In this document: positions 1 to 8,585 of the stretch, piece after piece
Layout: the number at the start of each line of letters is the position of its first letter
Position numbering within the stretch: position 1 is the stretch's first letter
NCBI GenBank assembly: GCA_017428155.1
Contig: JAFRRJ010000060.1
Coordinates: forward strand, 1 to 52,154
DNA from: Clostridiales bacterium
GTDB lineage: Bacteria; Bacillota; Clostridia; Saccharofermentanales; Saccharofermentanaceae
Direction: 5' to 3'
Length of the DNA: 52,154 bases
Translations under genes and position numbers: made by a program
The notes under the pieces: generated by a model
Seen by the model: only the letters and a program-made list of their open reading frames with translations
Database searches by the model: none
Told to the model about the DNA's origin: nothing

Positions 1-135
1 CTCGAAGGCCTTAATAACAAGATAAAAGTAGCCAAACGAGTTGGCTACGGATTCCGTGACGATGACTATTTTTTTACTCTTGTTAGATACATTACTCTAC
101 CTAAAAACTTTATGCTATTCCCACAAAATACGTGA
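1..135 (+). CDS. Transposase, C-terminal fragment (ISL3-like), cut by window edge
   Basis: The frame is open from base 1 and ends at the TGA at 133-135, giving the last 44 residues of a protein whose start lies outside the window. It contains NNKIKVAKRVGYGFRDDDYF followed by a hydrophobic-aromatic stretch, which I recognise as the usual C-terminus of ISL3-family DDE transposases. The enzyme would cut and rejoin the ends of its own insertion sequence. The reading frame ends inside the presumed terminal inverted repeat, as expected for a compact IS. Whether the rest of the gene is intact cannot be seen. The family call rests on a short stretch, so it is good but not certain. Confidence 0.75.
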   Translation, partial: LEGLNNKIKVAKRVGYGFRDDDYFFTLVRYITLPKNFMLFPQNT

Positions 136-141
136 AGAGCC
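1..141 (+). mobile_element. Right end of an ISL3-like insertion sequence
   Basis: The transposase tail is followed at once by TGAAGAGCC (133-141). Read inward on the minus strand this is GGCTCTTCA, the typical start of ISL3-family terminal repeats. The element therefore probably ends near base 141, about 60 bases from the rel stop codon. The left end and the target duplication lie outside the window. Confidence 0.6.
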
Positions 142-203
142 CTATTTTGAGCATCTTTCCGCACAAGCGAAGCGCGGAGGACCTTGATGCGAGAAATGAT
201 CTT

Positions 204-2804
204 TTAATTCCTTATTACGTCTACAACATCCCTGACCCGCAGGATCCTGTCGCATGTGCGGTCAAGCTGTTCCTTGCCGGAGATATTGACCGTGACGAAG
301 ATGCGTGCCTCAGGACCGTCGACGACAGTATTGAGCTTGACGATGTTGATCTTCTCCTCATTGATCTTGTCGAGGACATCTATCAGCAGGCCGTTGCGGT
401 CCATGGCAACTACGACAAGCTGGACGTCATAGCTCGAGAACTTGGCCTTTGACAGCCACCTTACGGCAACAAGGCGCTGGTACTTCTGCTCGTCCTTATC
501 TGAGTTGCCGCGGTTCTTGATTATGTTCAGGATATTCTTGCAGTTGACCTTGTGAATGCCTACACCCTTTTCCTGTGTAACATAACCTATTATCTCGTCA
601 CCGAAGACAGGATGGCAGCACTTTGAGATGTGCGTTGCGATCGTATCAAGACCGTTTACGACTACGGCATCGTTGCTCTGTGCGCGTCTTGCGGCATCGG
701 CACGTGAGCCCCTGGATGGCTTTGTATTTGCCGCCGCAGCAGGATCTGCACCCTGAGGACCGGTCTGGTGAGGGTCGGCACTGAGGGCGTTTATTTTCGC
801 GATGTCATAAGACAGAACCTGCTTGGAGCTGTCAGATGTGACCTTACCCTTAGAAGCCTTGGAATTACGTGTCTGGTCCGCCTTGCCGAGTTCGATCGGG
901 AGCTCGTTAGGGCTGTAGGCGACGTTGCCGTCAGCTGTGACACGGTAGCCTAAAGCGCGGCGTTCCTCTTCGGAAATATTGCGGATATAGTCGTCACGAA
1001 GACGTGAGAACACCTTGCTGACGCTGATGGAACCGTAGCCTAAAGCAGCGAACATGTCATCGAGATTCTGGAAGTTGTTGCGCCTCAGGATGGTCTCGAT
1101 CGACTTGTGCATCAGGAGCTTTGAGGGATCAAAACCGTTACGCGTGATCTCATTTGTCAAAAGCTCACGGCCTGTCGTTATATTGTCGGCACGTGCTTCA
1201 CGCTTGAACCAGGCATTGATCTTGGAACGCGCGTTGGCCGTGCGTGCAATGGATACCCAGTCACGTGAAGGACCCTTAACAAGCTTTGAAGAAGACTGGA
1301 TCTCGACAATGTCGCTGTTCTTAAGTTCATAGGACAAAGGGACTATACGTCCGTTGACCTTGGCGCCATGCATATGGTTGCCGATACCCGAGTGGATAGC
1401 ATAAGCAAAATCGATAGGGCATGAACCCTTAGGAAGCTTGACTACCTCATGCTTCGGCGTGTATACGAAGATCTCGTCAGGAGCGATATTCATCTTGAAG
1501 GATTCCAGGAACTCGCCTGAATCGGTGAGCTCGTTCTGAGAATCGATGATCTGCCTCATCTCATTGATCTTCGTGTCGAACCTGTCAGCCTTGAACTCGT
1601 GCGAATTGCCGGCTTCCTTATAATGCCAGTGCGCGGCGATACCGAACTCGGCGATCTGGTGCATCGCAAATGTTCTGATCTGCACTTCAAAAGGCGTACC
1701 GGTATGGCTTACGACAGTCGTATGGATGGACTGGTATTTATTCTCCTTCGGCATCGCGATATAGTCCTTAAAACGCCCCGGTACATGCTGATACATCTCA
1801 TGGATGATACCCAGCACCTGATAGCATTCGATGACTTCGTCGACTATTATCCTGCACGCGAAAAGATCGTATATCTCGTCTATCGTCTTACCCTTCTCGT
1901 GCATCTTCTTGTAGATGCTGTAGAAATGCTTCGGACGGCCTTCAATATCGTAGTGGTCAATGCCGTTTTCCTCAAGCTTCGCGCGGATCTCGGAGACAAC
2001 GTCCTCCATGAAGTCCTCGCGCTGTGCACGGTTGCCGTTGACGAGCTTTACGAGTTCATAGTAGTCGTCGGGATGAAGATATCTCAAGCAGAGATCCTCA
2101 AGTTCCCACTTGATCTTGTAGATACCGAACCGGCCTGCAAAAGGAACATAGATATCAAGCGTCTCCTGAGCCTTCTCGATCTGTTTCTCGGGGCTCATGG
2201 ACTTTAATGTCCTCATGTTGTGCAGACGGTCTGCAAGCTTGATGAATATAACTCTGATATCGTCAGTCAGCGCAATGAACATCTTGCGCACGTTTGAAGC
2301 CTGAATATCGACTTTGGAATTGTAGACGACATTATCAAGGCTTAAGTTGAGCTTTGTAACGCCGTCAACAAGACTGCATACAACCGGGCCGAATTTCTCG
2401 GTGACCATCTGGTCGTCAACTACCGTATCTTCAATCGTATCGTGAAGGAGAGCAGCCTGGATCGTTGCCGAATCCACCTTAAGGTCAGCGAGGATAAGAG
2501 CCACTGCGACAGGATGCATGATGTAAGGCTCGCCTGTCTTTCTCTTCTGGTTGCGGTGCGCCTTGAAAGCGAAGATAAATGCTTTCTCCATCTCCTGGTT
2601 ATCCTCTTCGATGTCCTTCTCGTCGAGGTTTGCAGCGCGCGCATATTCATCGTAGATCTTCACGATCTCACGGAATTTCTCTTCCAGCTCCTGAGGGATC
2701 TCGGGCTTGATACTGTCGTCCTGAAGATAAGCGCGTTCGGCCTCAGCCTGCACTTCCTCCTCGGTTACGGCATTAAATGCTTTGTCGTTCTTGCCCTTAG
2801 TCAC
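204..2804 (-). CDS. rel: Bifunctional (p)ppGpp synthetase/hydrolase Rel
   Basis: This cytosolic stringent-response enzyme makes and degrades (p)ppGpp. Visible in order are the hydrolase HD region (ALLHDTIEDT, about residue 120), the synthetase region (YQSIHTTV, then EVQIRTFAMHQIAEFG), a TGS domain (IFVYTPKHEVVKLPKG), a Cys/His region (SKCCHPVFGDEI) and a C-terminal ACT domain. Both catalytic halves look intact. I chose the GTG at 2804: an AGGAG lies 8 bases upstream, while the more distal in-frame ATG at 2834 lies inside recJ without such a site. The GTG start overlaps the end of recJ, so the two are probably translationally coupled. At about 866 residues it is longer than the usual 730-760, because of an acidic N-terminal extension and a low-complexity Ala/Ser/Gly linker before the Cys/His region. 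Confidence 0.95.
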   Translation of the reverse strand: MTKGKNDKAFNAVTEEEVQAEAERAYLQDDSIKPEIPQELEEKFREIVKIYDEYARAANLDEKDIEEDNQEMEKAFIFAFKAHRNQKRKTGEPYIMHPVAVALILADLKVDSATIQAALLHDTIEDTVVDDQMVTEKFGPVVCSLVDGVTKLNLSLDNVVYNSKVDIQASNVRKMFIALTDDIRVIFIKLADRLHNMRTLKSMSPEKQIEKAQETLDIYVPFAGRFGIYKIKWELEDLCLRYLHPDDYYELVKLVNGNRAQREDFMEDVVSEIRAKLEENGIDHYDIEGRPKHFYSIYKKMHEKGKTIDEIYDLFACRIIVDEVIECYQVLGIIHEMYQHVPGRFKDYIAMPKENKYQSIHTTVVSHTGTPFEVQIRTFAMHQIAEFGIAAHWHYKEAGNSHEFKADRFDTKINEMRQIIDSQNELTDSGEFLESFKMNIAPDEIFVYTPKHEVVKLPKGSCPIDFAYAIHSGIGNHMHGAKVNGRIVPLSYELKNSDIVEIQSSSKLVKGPSRDWVSIARTANARSKINAWFKREARADNITTGRELLTNEITRNGFDPSKLLMHKSIETILRRNNFQNLDDMFAALGYGSISVSKVFSRLRDDYIRNISEEERRALGYRVTADGNVAYSPNELPIELGKADQTRNSKASKGKVTSDSSKQVLSYDIAKINALSADPHQTGPQGADPAAAANTKPSRGSRADAARRAQSNDAVVVNGLDTIATHISKCCHPVFGDEIIGYVTQEKGVGIHKVNCKNILNIIKNRGNSDKDEQKYQRLVAVRWLSKAKFSSYDVQLVVVAMDRNGLLIDVLDKINEEKINIVKLNTVVDGPEARIFVTVNISGKEQLDRTCDRILRVRDVVDVIRN

Positions 2805-4938
2805 CTTGTATTCTCCTATATACCTCAGAATCACTGAGTTTTACTTTGTCTCCGGTCCTCAATATGTTAAAGCATACTCTCATCGGCGTTACTGTCCTTA
2901 ATCTTATAAGGTTGCAGTCAGCGAAAACCTCGAGGCATCTTTTTGCCTGGAACGGAGTCACCGGTACATCATAATTGTTTGACACCAATCTTGCAAGAAG
3001 ACTTAAGTCGACAGTGGACATTGCCGCACCGCCAAAACGCTCCAAAGCCTTGTAGCAAGCGCCATACTGCTCAGGAGACGGCTTCATCTGATCCACTATG
3101 TCCTCACCGGGTGCCATCTTGGCTATCTGATCCATACCAAGTCCGCTTGAATAGAGCTTCTCGGCGATATCAGACTTCTGCCACATAAAGCCCGTGGGCA
3201 CTTCAGGTCTGATATCCTCAAGATGAAGGCTCAGTGAAGTCTCACCGCGGTAACAGTATTCATTGAGTGTATAAGCAATATCGATCCTGTCACCTGCTCT
3301 CAGGATATTGTAGTAATCACCCATTCCGAAGCCTACTGCAGAAAGGCTTATCTTACCTTTGGAATCAGTCAGGTCGAGTCTTACATGGGCTCCGCCGCTC
3401 ATCTGCGCGATATTGGTGATGACAAGTCCGTTGGTGACAAAGACAGGCTTCGGATTTCCTATGCCGAAGGGCCTTAATTTGCTGACTTCATAGTATGAAT
3501 CGAAGTCCAGTCCTTCAGGAAGGATCTCACATTCGGCGTTGATTACATCGTCCTCATTCTCCTCGCCGGACTGACCTTTTTCCTCAATGATCCTGGCCGA
3601 CTCGTTCTCGAGCGCTTCCATAAAAGCACACATCTCAGTCTTCCTTACAAGAAGGCCTGCTGCTTTCTTATGTCCGCCAAAATTCACCAGTTTGTCTGAT
3701 ATCCTCTCAAGACAATCGTAGAGGTCAAAGTCGCCGAATGCCCTTCCGGAACCTTTGGCGCATCCGGGCTCTGTCGAATCGTCAGTAAAGACCAGCGCAG
3801 AACGTCCGTAGTACTGCGAGAGCTTTCCCGCAACGATACCCAGAACGCCCTGGTGCCAATCCTTGCCGTACACCACGATCGGACCGCAGGTGTTTGTAAG
3901 TGACCATTTGTCGGGCCTGGAAGGGTTCTCGAGTTGTGATCTTGCCTCATCGAAAACCTTCGCTTCGATCTCTTTGCGCTCATCATTCTCTTTTGTAAGA
4001 TCCATGGCGGCAGATCTTGCTTCCGTAGGATTATTCTCAAGGAAGAGCTTTAGTGCGTCAGCCGAATCGTAGAGTCTTCCTGCCGCATTGATACGCGGTA
4101 CGAAATTAAACGAGATAAATGTCTCATCCAAAGTCTTTCCGGGTGTCAGGAGCATCTCATTCATAACGCCGACACCGACATTGGAAGGATTCTTCATGCT
4201 CTTAAATGCACGCTTGATTATGGTCCTGTTCTCATTAGTTACCGACACGAGATCCGCGATCGTCGCAAGTCCGGCAAGCTCTACAGCCTGGCGCCAGATA
4301 TTGCCGGTAACCTTGTGTCTGCCATCCTTGCCAAGCGCCTCAACGACCTTTAACGCGACACCTGCGCCGCAAAGATCAATAAAAGGATATGTGTTGTCCG
4401 GCCTCTTTGCGCAGATAACACAGTCTGCCGCAGGCAGTTCATCCTTGACGTTGTGGTGGTCTGTAACGATCACCTTGATGCCTCTGTTCTTGAGTTCCTG
4501 GACAGTATCTACATTCGTTACTCCGCAGTCTACGGTAATGACAAGATCCGGCTTCTTCTCGATGACCTTATCCATTATCTTCTCCGTAAGGCCATAGCCA
4601 TGCTCAGACCTGTGCGGAACGATATAATGCACATTGATCTGATGGCTCCTGAAATACCTTACGAGGATGGAAGTCGCCGTAACGCCGTCACAGTCGTAGT
4701 CTCCGTAAACAAGGATCTTGCCCTTTCTGTCCATCGTATCATTAATGATATCGACAGCTTTACGCATGTCATTATAAAGGAACGGATCGTGCCAGATTCC
4801 GTCATCCTCAGACAAAAACTGTTCTACTGATTGGCCTTCGGTTATACCGCGGTTCTTAAGCAAAACATTAAGCAGAGTATCGGCATCCGCTACCTTCCGG
4901 GATGCCGATAAGCGCCAGTTCTTACCAGTCAACAACAT
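2797..4938 (-). CDS. recJ: Single-stranded-DNA-specific exonuclease RecJ
   Basis: RecJ is a 5'-3' single-strand exonuclease in recombination and mismatch repair. The DHH-family phosphoesterase motifs are clear: LVYGDYDCDGVTA near residue 78, DLVITVDCGVTN, then VTDHHNVKDELPAAD. The DHHA1 region carries GGHKKAAG, and an OB-like C-terminal region follows. The length (about 713 residues) is slightly above the usual range because of a C-terminal addition after the OB region, ending RRIQGD. I prefer the ATG at 4938 to the TTG six bases upstream because of its spacing from a GAG-type ribosome binding site. It is followed with overlap by rel, a pairing seen in many Firmicutes. Confidence 0.95.
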   Translation of the reverse strand: MLLTGKNWRLSASRKVADADTLLNVLLKNRGITEGQSVEQFLSEDDGIWHDPFLYNDMRKAVDIINDTMDRKGKILVYGDYDCDGVTATSILVRYFRSHQINVHYIVPHRSEHGYGLTEKIMDKVIEKKPDLVITVDCGVTNVDTVQELKNRGIKVIVTDHHNVKDELPAADCVICAKRPDNTYPFIDLCGAGVALKVVEALGKDGRHKVTGNIWRQAVELAGLATIADLVSVTNENRTIIKRAFKSMKNPSNVGVGVMNEMLLTPGKTLDETFISFNFVPRINAAGRLYDSADALKLFLENNPTEARSAAMDLTKENDERKEIEAKVFDEARSQLENPSRPDKWSLTNTCGPIVVYGKDWHQGVLGIVAGKLSQYYGRSALVFTDDSTEPGCAKGSGRAFGDFDLYDCLERISDKLVNFGGHKKAAGLLVRKTEMCAFMEALENESARIIEEKGQSGEENEDDVINAECEILPEGLDFDSYYEVSKLRPFGIGNPKPVFVTNGLVITNIAQMSGGAHVRLDLTDSKGKISLSAVGFGMGDYYNILRAGDRIDIAYTLNEYCYRGETSLSLHLEDIRPEVPTGFMWQKSDIAEKLYSSGLGMDQIAKMAPGEDIVDQMKPSPEQYGACYKALERFGGAAMSTVDLSLLARLVSNNYDVPVTPFQAKRCLEVFADCNLIRLRTVTPMRVCFNILRTGDKVKLSDSEVYRRIQGD

Positions 4939-5008
4939 TCTCAAATCTCAACTTTATCTTTATTGAGGATATTATATCCGAACAGGCGTAAGTTTACAAA
5001 ACCGCAAA

Positions 5009-5041
5009 CAAAAACTGTCCCAAAGCAATGCTTTGAGACAG
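5009..5041 (-). terminator. Intrinsic terminator after rpsU
   Basis: On the minus strand a near-perfect stem (CTGTCtCAAAGCA with TGCTTTGgGACAG) is followed by TTTTTG. It lies directly downstream of the rpsU stop codon, and separates rpsU from recJ-rel. Confidence 0.85.
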
Positions 5042-5059
5042 TCCGTTAATTAAGTCTTA

Positions 5060-5233
5060 TTAATGCTTTCTCTTGCGAGCTGCTTCAGACTTCTTCTTTC
5101 TCTTTACAGAAGGCTTCTCGTAGTGTTCTCTCTTACGAACTTCTGCAAGTACGCCTGACTTTGCGCAAGAACGCTTAAATCTGCGAAGTGCACTGTCAAG
5201 GGACTCGCCTTCCTTAACTTTAATCTCAGACAT
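5060..5233 (-). CDS. rpsU: 30S ribosomal protein S21
   Basis: This 57-residue protein begins [20 protein letters not shown] and ends in a Lys/Arg-rich tail ([16 protein letters not shown]). Both are diagnostic of bS21, a small basic protein of the 30S subunit that helps initiation. The length matches the family. The start is the only ATG in frame and is preceded by a G-rich AGGGGGG ribosome binding site. A strong terminator follows, so it can be expressed as a single gene or at the end of a unit starting with the prepilin peptidase. Confidence 0.97.
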   Translation of the reverse strand: MSEIKVKEGESLDSALRRFKRSCAKSGVLAEVRKREHYEKPSVKRKKKSEAARKRKH

Positions 5234-5320
5234 CTTTATCCCCCCTCTCGTGCGTGGATTTCAAACTCGCATATTATATAAGACGGTAACTGATAAGTCA
5301 AACCTTATTGCACGTATTGT

Positions 5321-6112
5321 TCAGCCGACAGGAAAGAGCGGCACATCAGCAAGCAGGAGAGCAACAATACAGCCGATGGAGATTGCAGGTGCTAAAGACA
5401 CTTTTCTTTTCTTTGATCTGCATACGAGCGCGAAAATAATGCCAAGCACAACTGCAATACCCGCTGCCATGCATGCGCCTCTGATATGCAGGAACAAAAG
5501 CAGGCACATAGCAAGCTTTGTGGGACCGTAGCTTTGCTTTGTTCCTAAGATCTTAGAGATAACAGCTGTTGCAATTGCCATCAGAAGACCGGCACATAAA
5601 GAAGCCATAAGGCCTTCTATCGTATATCTGTGTATATCAGGCATAAATCCTACTGTGATTATCCATACGACCAGGATAGCGCCAAGGAATCCGTCGGGGA
5701 TCACTCCTGAATCCCAGTCAGCAAGCGAGAGTCCGAGGAGCAGAACCTCAAGTGCCAGTGTTGCAATAACCACAGCATCGATCGAACCGTGAAGAGCAAG
5801 TGTTCCAGCAAATAATAGTCCGAGTATGATTTCAAAGATAAGGTCTCTCGGCGGAACCTTTGAACCGCAGTATCTGCACTTACCCTTAAGTGCGATATAT
5901 GAGATCACGGGGAAAAGATCTGCCGTGGACAATTCGTGCCCGCACGTGTCGCAGTGGCTGTGACCAAGCATCCAGTTCTCATTACGCACTACACGCCATG
6001 CTGTGCAGGTAATAAAACTTGCGAATACCGTGCCGAACAAAAATGCCAGCACAATGAGATATATACCGATGACCGGGATTTCAAAAAGCGGATAAGACAG
6101 ATTCTCAATCAT
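5321..6112 (-). CDS. Prepilin-peptidase-like membrane protein (A24), second catalytic Asp not evident
   Basis: The 263-residue protein has the layout of type IV prepilin leader peptidases/methylases. An N-terminal membrane segment is followed by a cytosolic loop with two zinc-type Cys pairs (CDTCGHE and CRYCGSK) and then about six membrane segments. The first catalytic Asp is present in LADWDSGVIPD. The second is expected in a GxGDxK motif, but the matching place reads SYGPTKLA, so a Pro stands where the Asp should be. That makes normal peptidase activity doubtful. No pilin or assembly genes are nearby. The ribosome binding site is weak (GATAAAGA). The family call is firm; the activity is not. 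Confidence 0.85.
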   Translation of the reverse strand: MIENLSYPLFEIPVIGIYLIVLAFLFGTVFASFITCTAWRVVRNENWMLGHSHCDTCGHELSTADLFPVISYIALKGKCRYCGSKVPPRDLIFEIILGLLFAGTLALHGSIDAVVIATLALEVLLLGLSLADWDSGVIPDGFLGAILVVWIITVGFMPDIHRYTIEGLMASLCAGLLMAIATAVISKILGTKQSYGPTKLAMCLLLFLHIRGACMAAGIAVVLGIIFALVCRSKKRKVSLAPAISIGCIVALLLADVPLFPVG

Positions 6113-6258
6113 TTCTTTATCGACCTCACTATTTACACCTGACTCCTGAACTGCAGTCTATTCTAGCATATTTTTTGTTATCGGGTTTTTTGGCAGTGAT
6201 AAGCGCTGAAATGCTATTGCCGGTATTAATGAGAGCAGGAAGTCCGGATAACCACTTG

Positions 6259-6292
6259 AAAAAAGGCTTTGTAACATTGTTACAAAGCCTTA
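6259..6292 (-). terminator. Intrinsic terminator after the GH3 gene
   Basis: A perfect palindrome AAGGCTTTGTAACA/TGTTACAAAGCCTT is followed on the minus strand by TTTTTT. It lies 28 bases past the stop codon of the GH3 gene. Its inner 15 bases recur as an isolated palindrome at 26472-26486. Confidence 0.85.
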
Positions 6293-6319
6293 AAGCATGC
6301 TGATTTATTGCGTTTGGAG

Positions 6320-8413
6320 TTATACGGTAAACTCTATGGATCTCTTTCCGGTAAGGCTGAATGTACGCTCATCCGGCTGTCCGAATCCCACAAAAAGCTT
6401 AATCTTTCCCTCCGGGATTACCTTCTCGCCTCTCGCATTTACGACCCTGAAGCTTCCGGAAGATACCGGGATCTTAACTGATGCATCCTCTCCGGCACCG
6501 ACTGTTACTCTGGCAAATCCTGCAAGTCTTGTATTCCTGACCTCATCGGGATCATCAGATCTCATGTAGACCTGAACTACTTCGCTGACTTCAATGTCAC
6601 CCGGATTATTCAGGGATACATTAACGGTTAACCCGCTGTTCTTCGGATCATCGCCCTCATAGTCTATAGAAGTGATATCGAGCTTTCCGTATGTCAGACC
6701 GTAACCGAACGGATAGAGAGGTTCGGTCTCGATATAACGGTATGTTCTTCCCTTCATAGAGTAATCCTCAAAATCAGGAAGATCAACGGTGTCTCTGTAG
6801 AAAGTCACGGGAAGCTTGCCTGAAGGATTTACCTTGCCGAACAGAATGTCGCCTACCGACTGACCGCCTCTTGCGCCGGGATACCATGCCTGTATGATGG
6901 CAGAGGATTTCTCTTCAAGAACAGAAAGATCCATTGCCGATCCTGCCATTACAACTGTAATGAATGGCTTGCCCGATGCTATTACGGTATTGATAAGCTT
7001 CCTCTGTGTCTTGGGGAACATAAGATCCGGCTTGTCGCCTGACTCATACATGTTGCCCTCATCGCCTTCCTCGCCCTCAAGCTTTTCGTTGAGGCCTATA
7101 ACAAGAATAACCAGATCGGATCTGTTCATGACGGCCTTTGCCTCAGCTATCCTGTGGTATTCACGGGACAGGGCATCAGGTTTTGTCTGGCTTATATCGC
7201 AGCCTTCAGAATAAAGGATCCTGATATCCTCTCCTGCTGCATTCCTTATGCCCTCCAAAGCCGTTATGTACTCGGACGATGTTCCATAGTAATTGCCGAT
7301 AAGACACTGCCTGGAATCGGCATTAGGACCGATAACGGATATGACCTTTGTCTTGTTCCGGTCGATCGGAAGGATTCCGTCATTCTTAAGAAGGACAATG
7401 CTCTCGTCCGATGCTCTTCTGGCTAAGGCAATGTTCTCCTTGGTCTCGACATCAAGGTAGTTCAGTTTATCGAACTCGGTCTCGTCGAACATTCCGAGTA
7501 GGAATCTCGTGGTATAGAGCCTTACGGCGGCAGTCCTTATTTCCTCTTCGGTCACAAGACCTTTGTTGTATGCACTCATGAGGTGGACATATGTGCAGCC
7601 GCAGTTAAGGTCACAGCCTTTCTTAAGCGCTAATGCCGCACTCTCTTCACTGTTCTTTGTTATCTTGTGACGCTCATGGAAGTCTCTAATTGCCCAGCAG
7701 TCAGATACTATATGACCTTCAAATCCCCACTTGTCACGGATAATATCTTTAAGATAGGAGTGTCCGCAGCACGGCTCACCGTTGGTCCTGTTATATGCAC
7801 CCATTACAGACTCGACTTTTGCCTCTTCAACACAAACTTCGAAAGCAGGCATATATGTCTCATAAAGGTCCTTATCAGAGCAGGTTGCGTTGAATTCATG
7901 CCTTACGGCTTCAGGTCCCGAATGGACTACGAAATGCTTTGCACAGGCAGCGGTCCTCATGTATTCACCGTCACCCTGAAGGCCCTTTATAAATGGAACA
8001 GCGAGCCTTGAGATAAGATACGGATCTTCACCGTAAGTCTCCTGGCCTCTTCCCCACCTCGGGTCTCTGAATACGTTTACGTTGGGTGACCAGAATGTAA
8101 GTCCCTTAAATATGTCACAGTCGCCGTTAGCTTTGTATTCATTATATTTTGCGCGGCCCTCAGTGCCGCACACCTCACCGATCTTACCCAGAAGATCTGT
8201 ATCAAATGTGGCGCCGAGACCTATCGCCTGCGGAAAACTGGTAGCCGTGCCGGCTCTGGCAACACCGTGCAGTGTCTCACTCCACCAGTTGTATTCGGGA
8301 ATGCCCAGACGCTCTATCGCCGGAGAATCGTATCTCAATTGCGAAGCAGCCTCTTCGACAGTCATCTTGCGGACCAGTTCCTCTGCTCTTTTTACGGCTT
8401 TTGCTCTGTCCAT
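6320..8413 (-). CDS. Glycoside hydrolase family 3, beta-xylosidase/beta-glucosidase type
   Basis: This predicted cytoplasmic exo-acting glycosidase (697 residues, no signal peptide) removes terminal beta-linked sugars from short oligosaccharides. The N-terminal barrel shows YNWWSETLHGVA (41-52), CAKHFVVHSG (about 157-166) and the nucleophile region GHIVSDCWAI with Asp238. The second alpha/beta domain and a C-terminal fibronectin-III-like domain follow (DDPDEVRNTRLAGF). The YNWWSE.LHGVA form is typical of the xylosidase-like branch, so a xylo-oligosaccharide is the likely substrate, but specificity within GH3 is hard to read. An AGGAG site precedes the ATG. The divergent AraC gene and the nearby sugar transporter suggest joint induction. 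Confidence 0.92.
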   Translation of the reverse strand: MDRAKAVKRAEELVRKMTVEEAASQLRYDSPAIERLGIPEYNWWSETLHGVARAGTATSFPQAIGLGATFDTDLLGKIGEVCGTEGRAKYNEYKANGDCDIFKGLTFWSPNVNVFRDPRWGRGQETYGEDPYLISRLAVPFIKGLQGDGEYMRTAACAKHFVVHSGPEAVRHEFNATCSDKDLYETYMPAFEVCVEEAKVESVMGAYNRTNGEPCCGHSYLKDIIRDKWGFEGHIVSDCWAIRDFHERHKITKNSEESAALALKKGCDLNCGCTYVHLMSAYNKGLVTEEEIRTAAVRLYTTRFLLGMFDETEFDKLNYLDVETKENIALARRASDESIVLLKNDGILPIDRNKTKVISVIGPNADSRQCLIGNYYGTSSEYITALEGIRNAAGEDIRILYSEGCDISQTKPDALSREYHRIAEAKAVMNRSDLVILVIGLNEKLEGEEGDEGNMYESGDKPDLMFPKTQRKLINTVIASGKPFITVVMAGSAMDLSVLEEKSSAIIQAWYPGARGGQSVGDILFGKVNPSGKLPVTFYRDTVDLPDFEDYSMKGRTYRYIETEPLYPFGYGLTYGKLDITSIDYEGDDPKNSGLTVNVSLNNPGDIEVSEVVQVYMRSDDPDEVRNTRLAGFARVTVGAGEDASVKIPVSSGSFRVVNARGEKVIPEGKIKLFVGFGQPDERTFSLTGKRSIEFTV

Positions 8414-8509
8414 ACACGCAAGTCTCCTTTCGGATTTTGTAAAGACATTTTTATTTTACAGCCTGTAAGCGGGTTCTTATCTACTATACTTCCGTCAAAT
8501 ATTATACCG

Positions 8510-8526
8510 ATTTTGCTATTTTTGCT
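8510..8526. promoter_or_regulatory. Tandem ATTTTGCT/ATTTTTGCT element in the GH3-araC divergent promoter
   Basis: Two adjacent copies (8510-8517 and 8518-8526) lie in the short space between the divergent GH3 and AraC genes. The same TTTTTGCT core is found as a spaced direct repeat upstream of the ABC transporter (13274-13315) and once upstream of xylulokinase (20332-20340). This is a candidate AraC half-site, by inference only. Confidence 0.4.
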
Positions 8527-8585
8527 TGAAAATGACTAATCGAGATTATAGAATACTAGCATTGACTTTCAAGGATGGGGATCCT

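Noticed and set aside
132..452. A plus-strand open frame of 106 residues
   Set aside because: It lies antisense to the conserved C-terminus of rel and has no ribosome binding site.
204..2834. Rel start at the upstream in-frame ATG (2834)
   Set aside because: No ribosome binding site there; the GTG at 2804 has AGGAG at good spacing.
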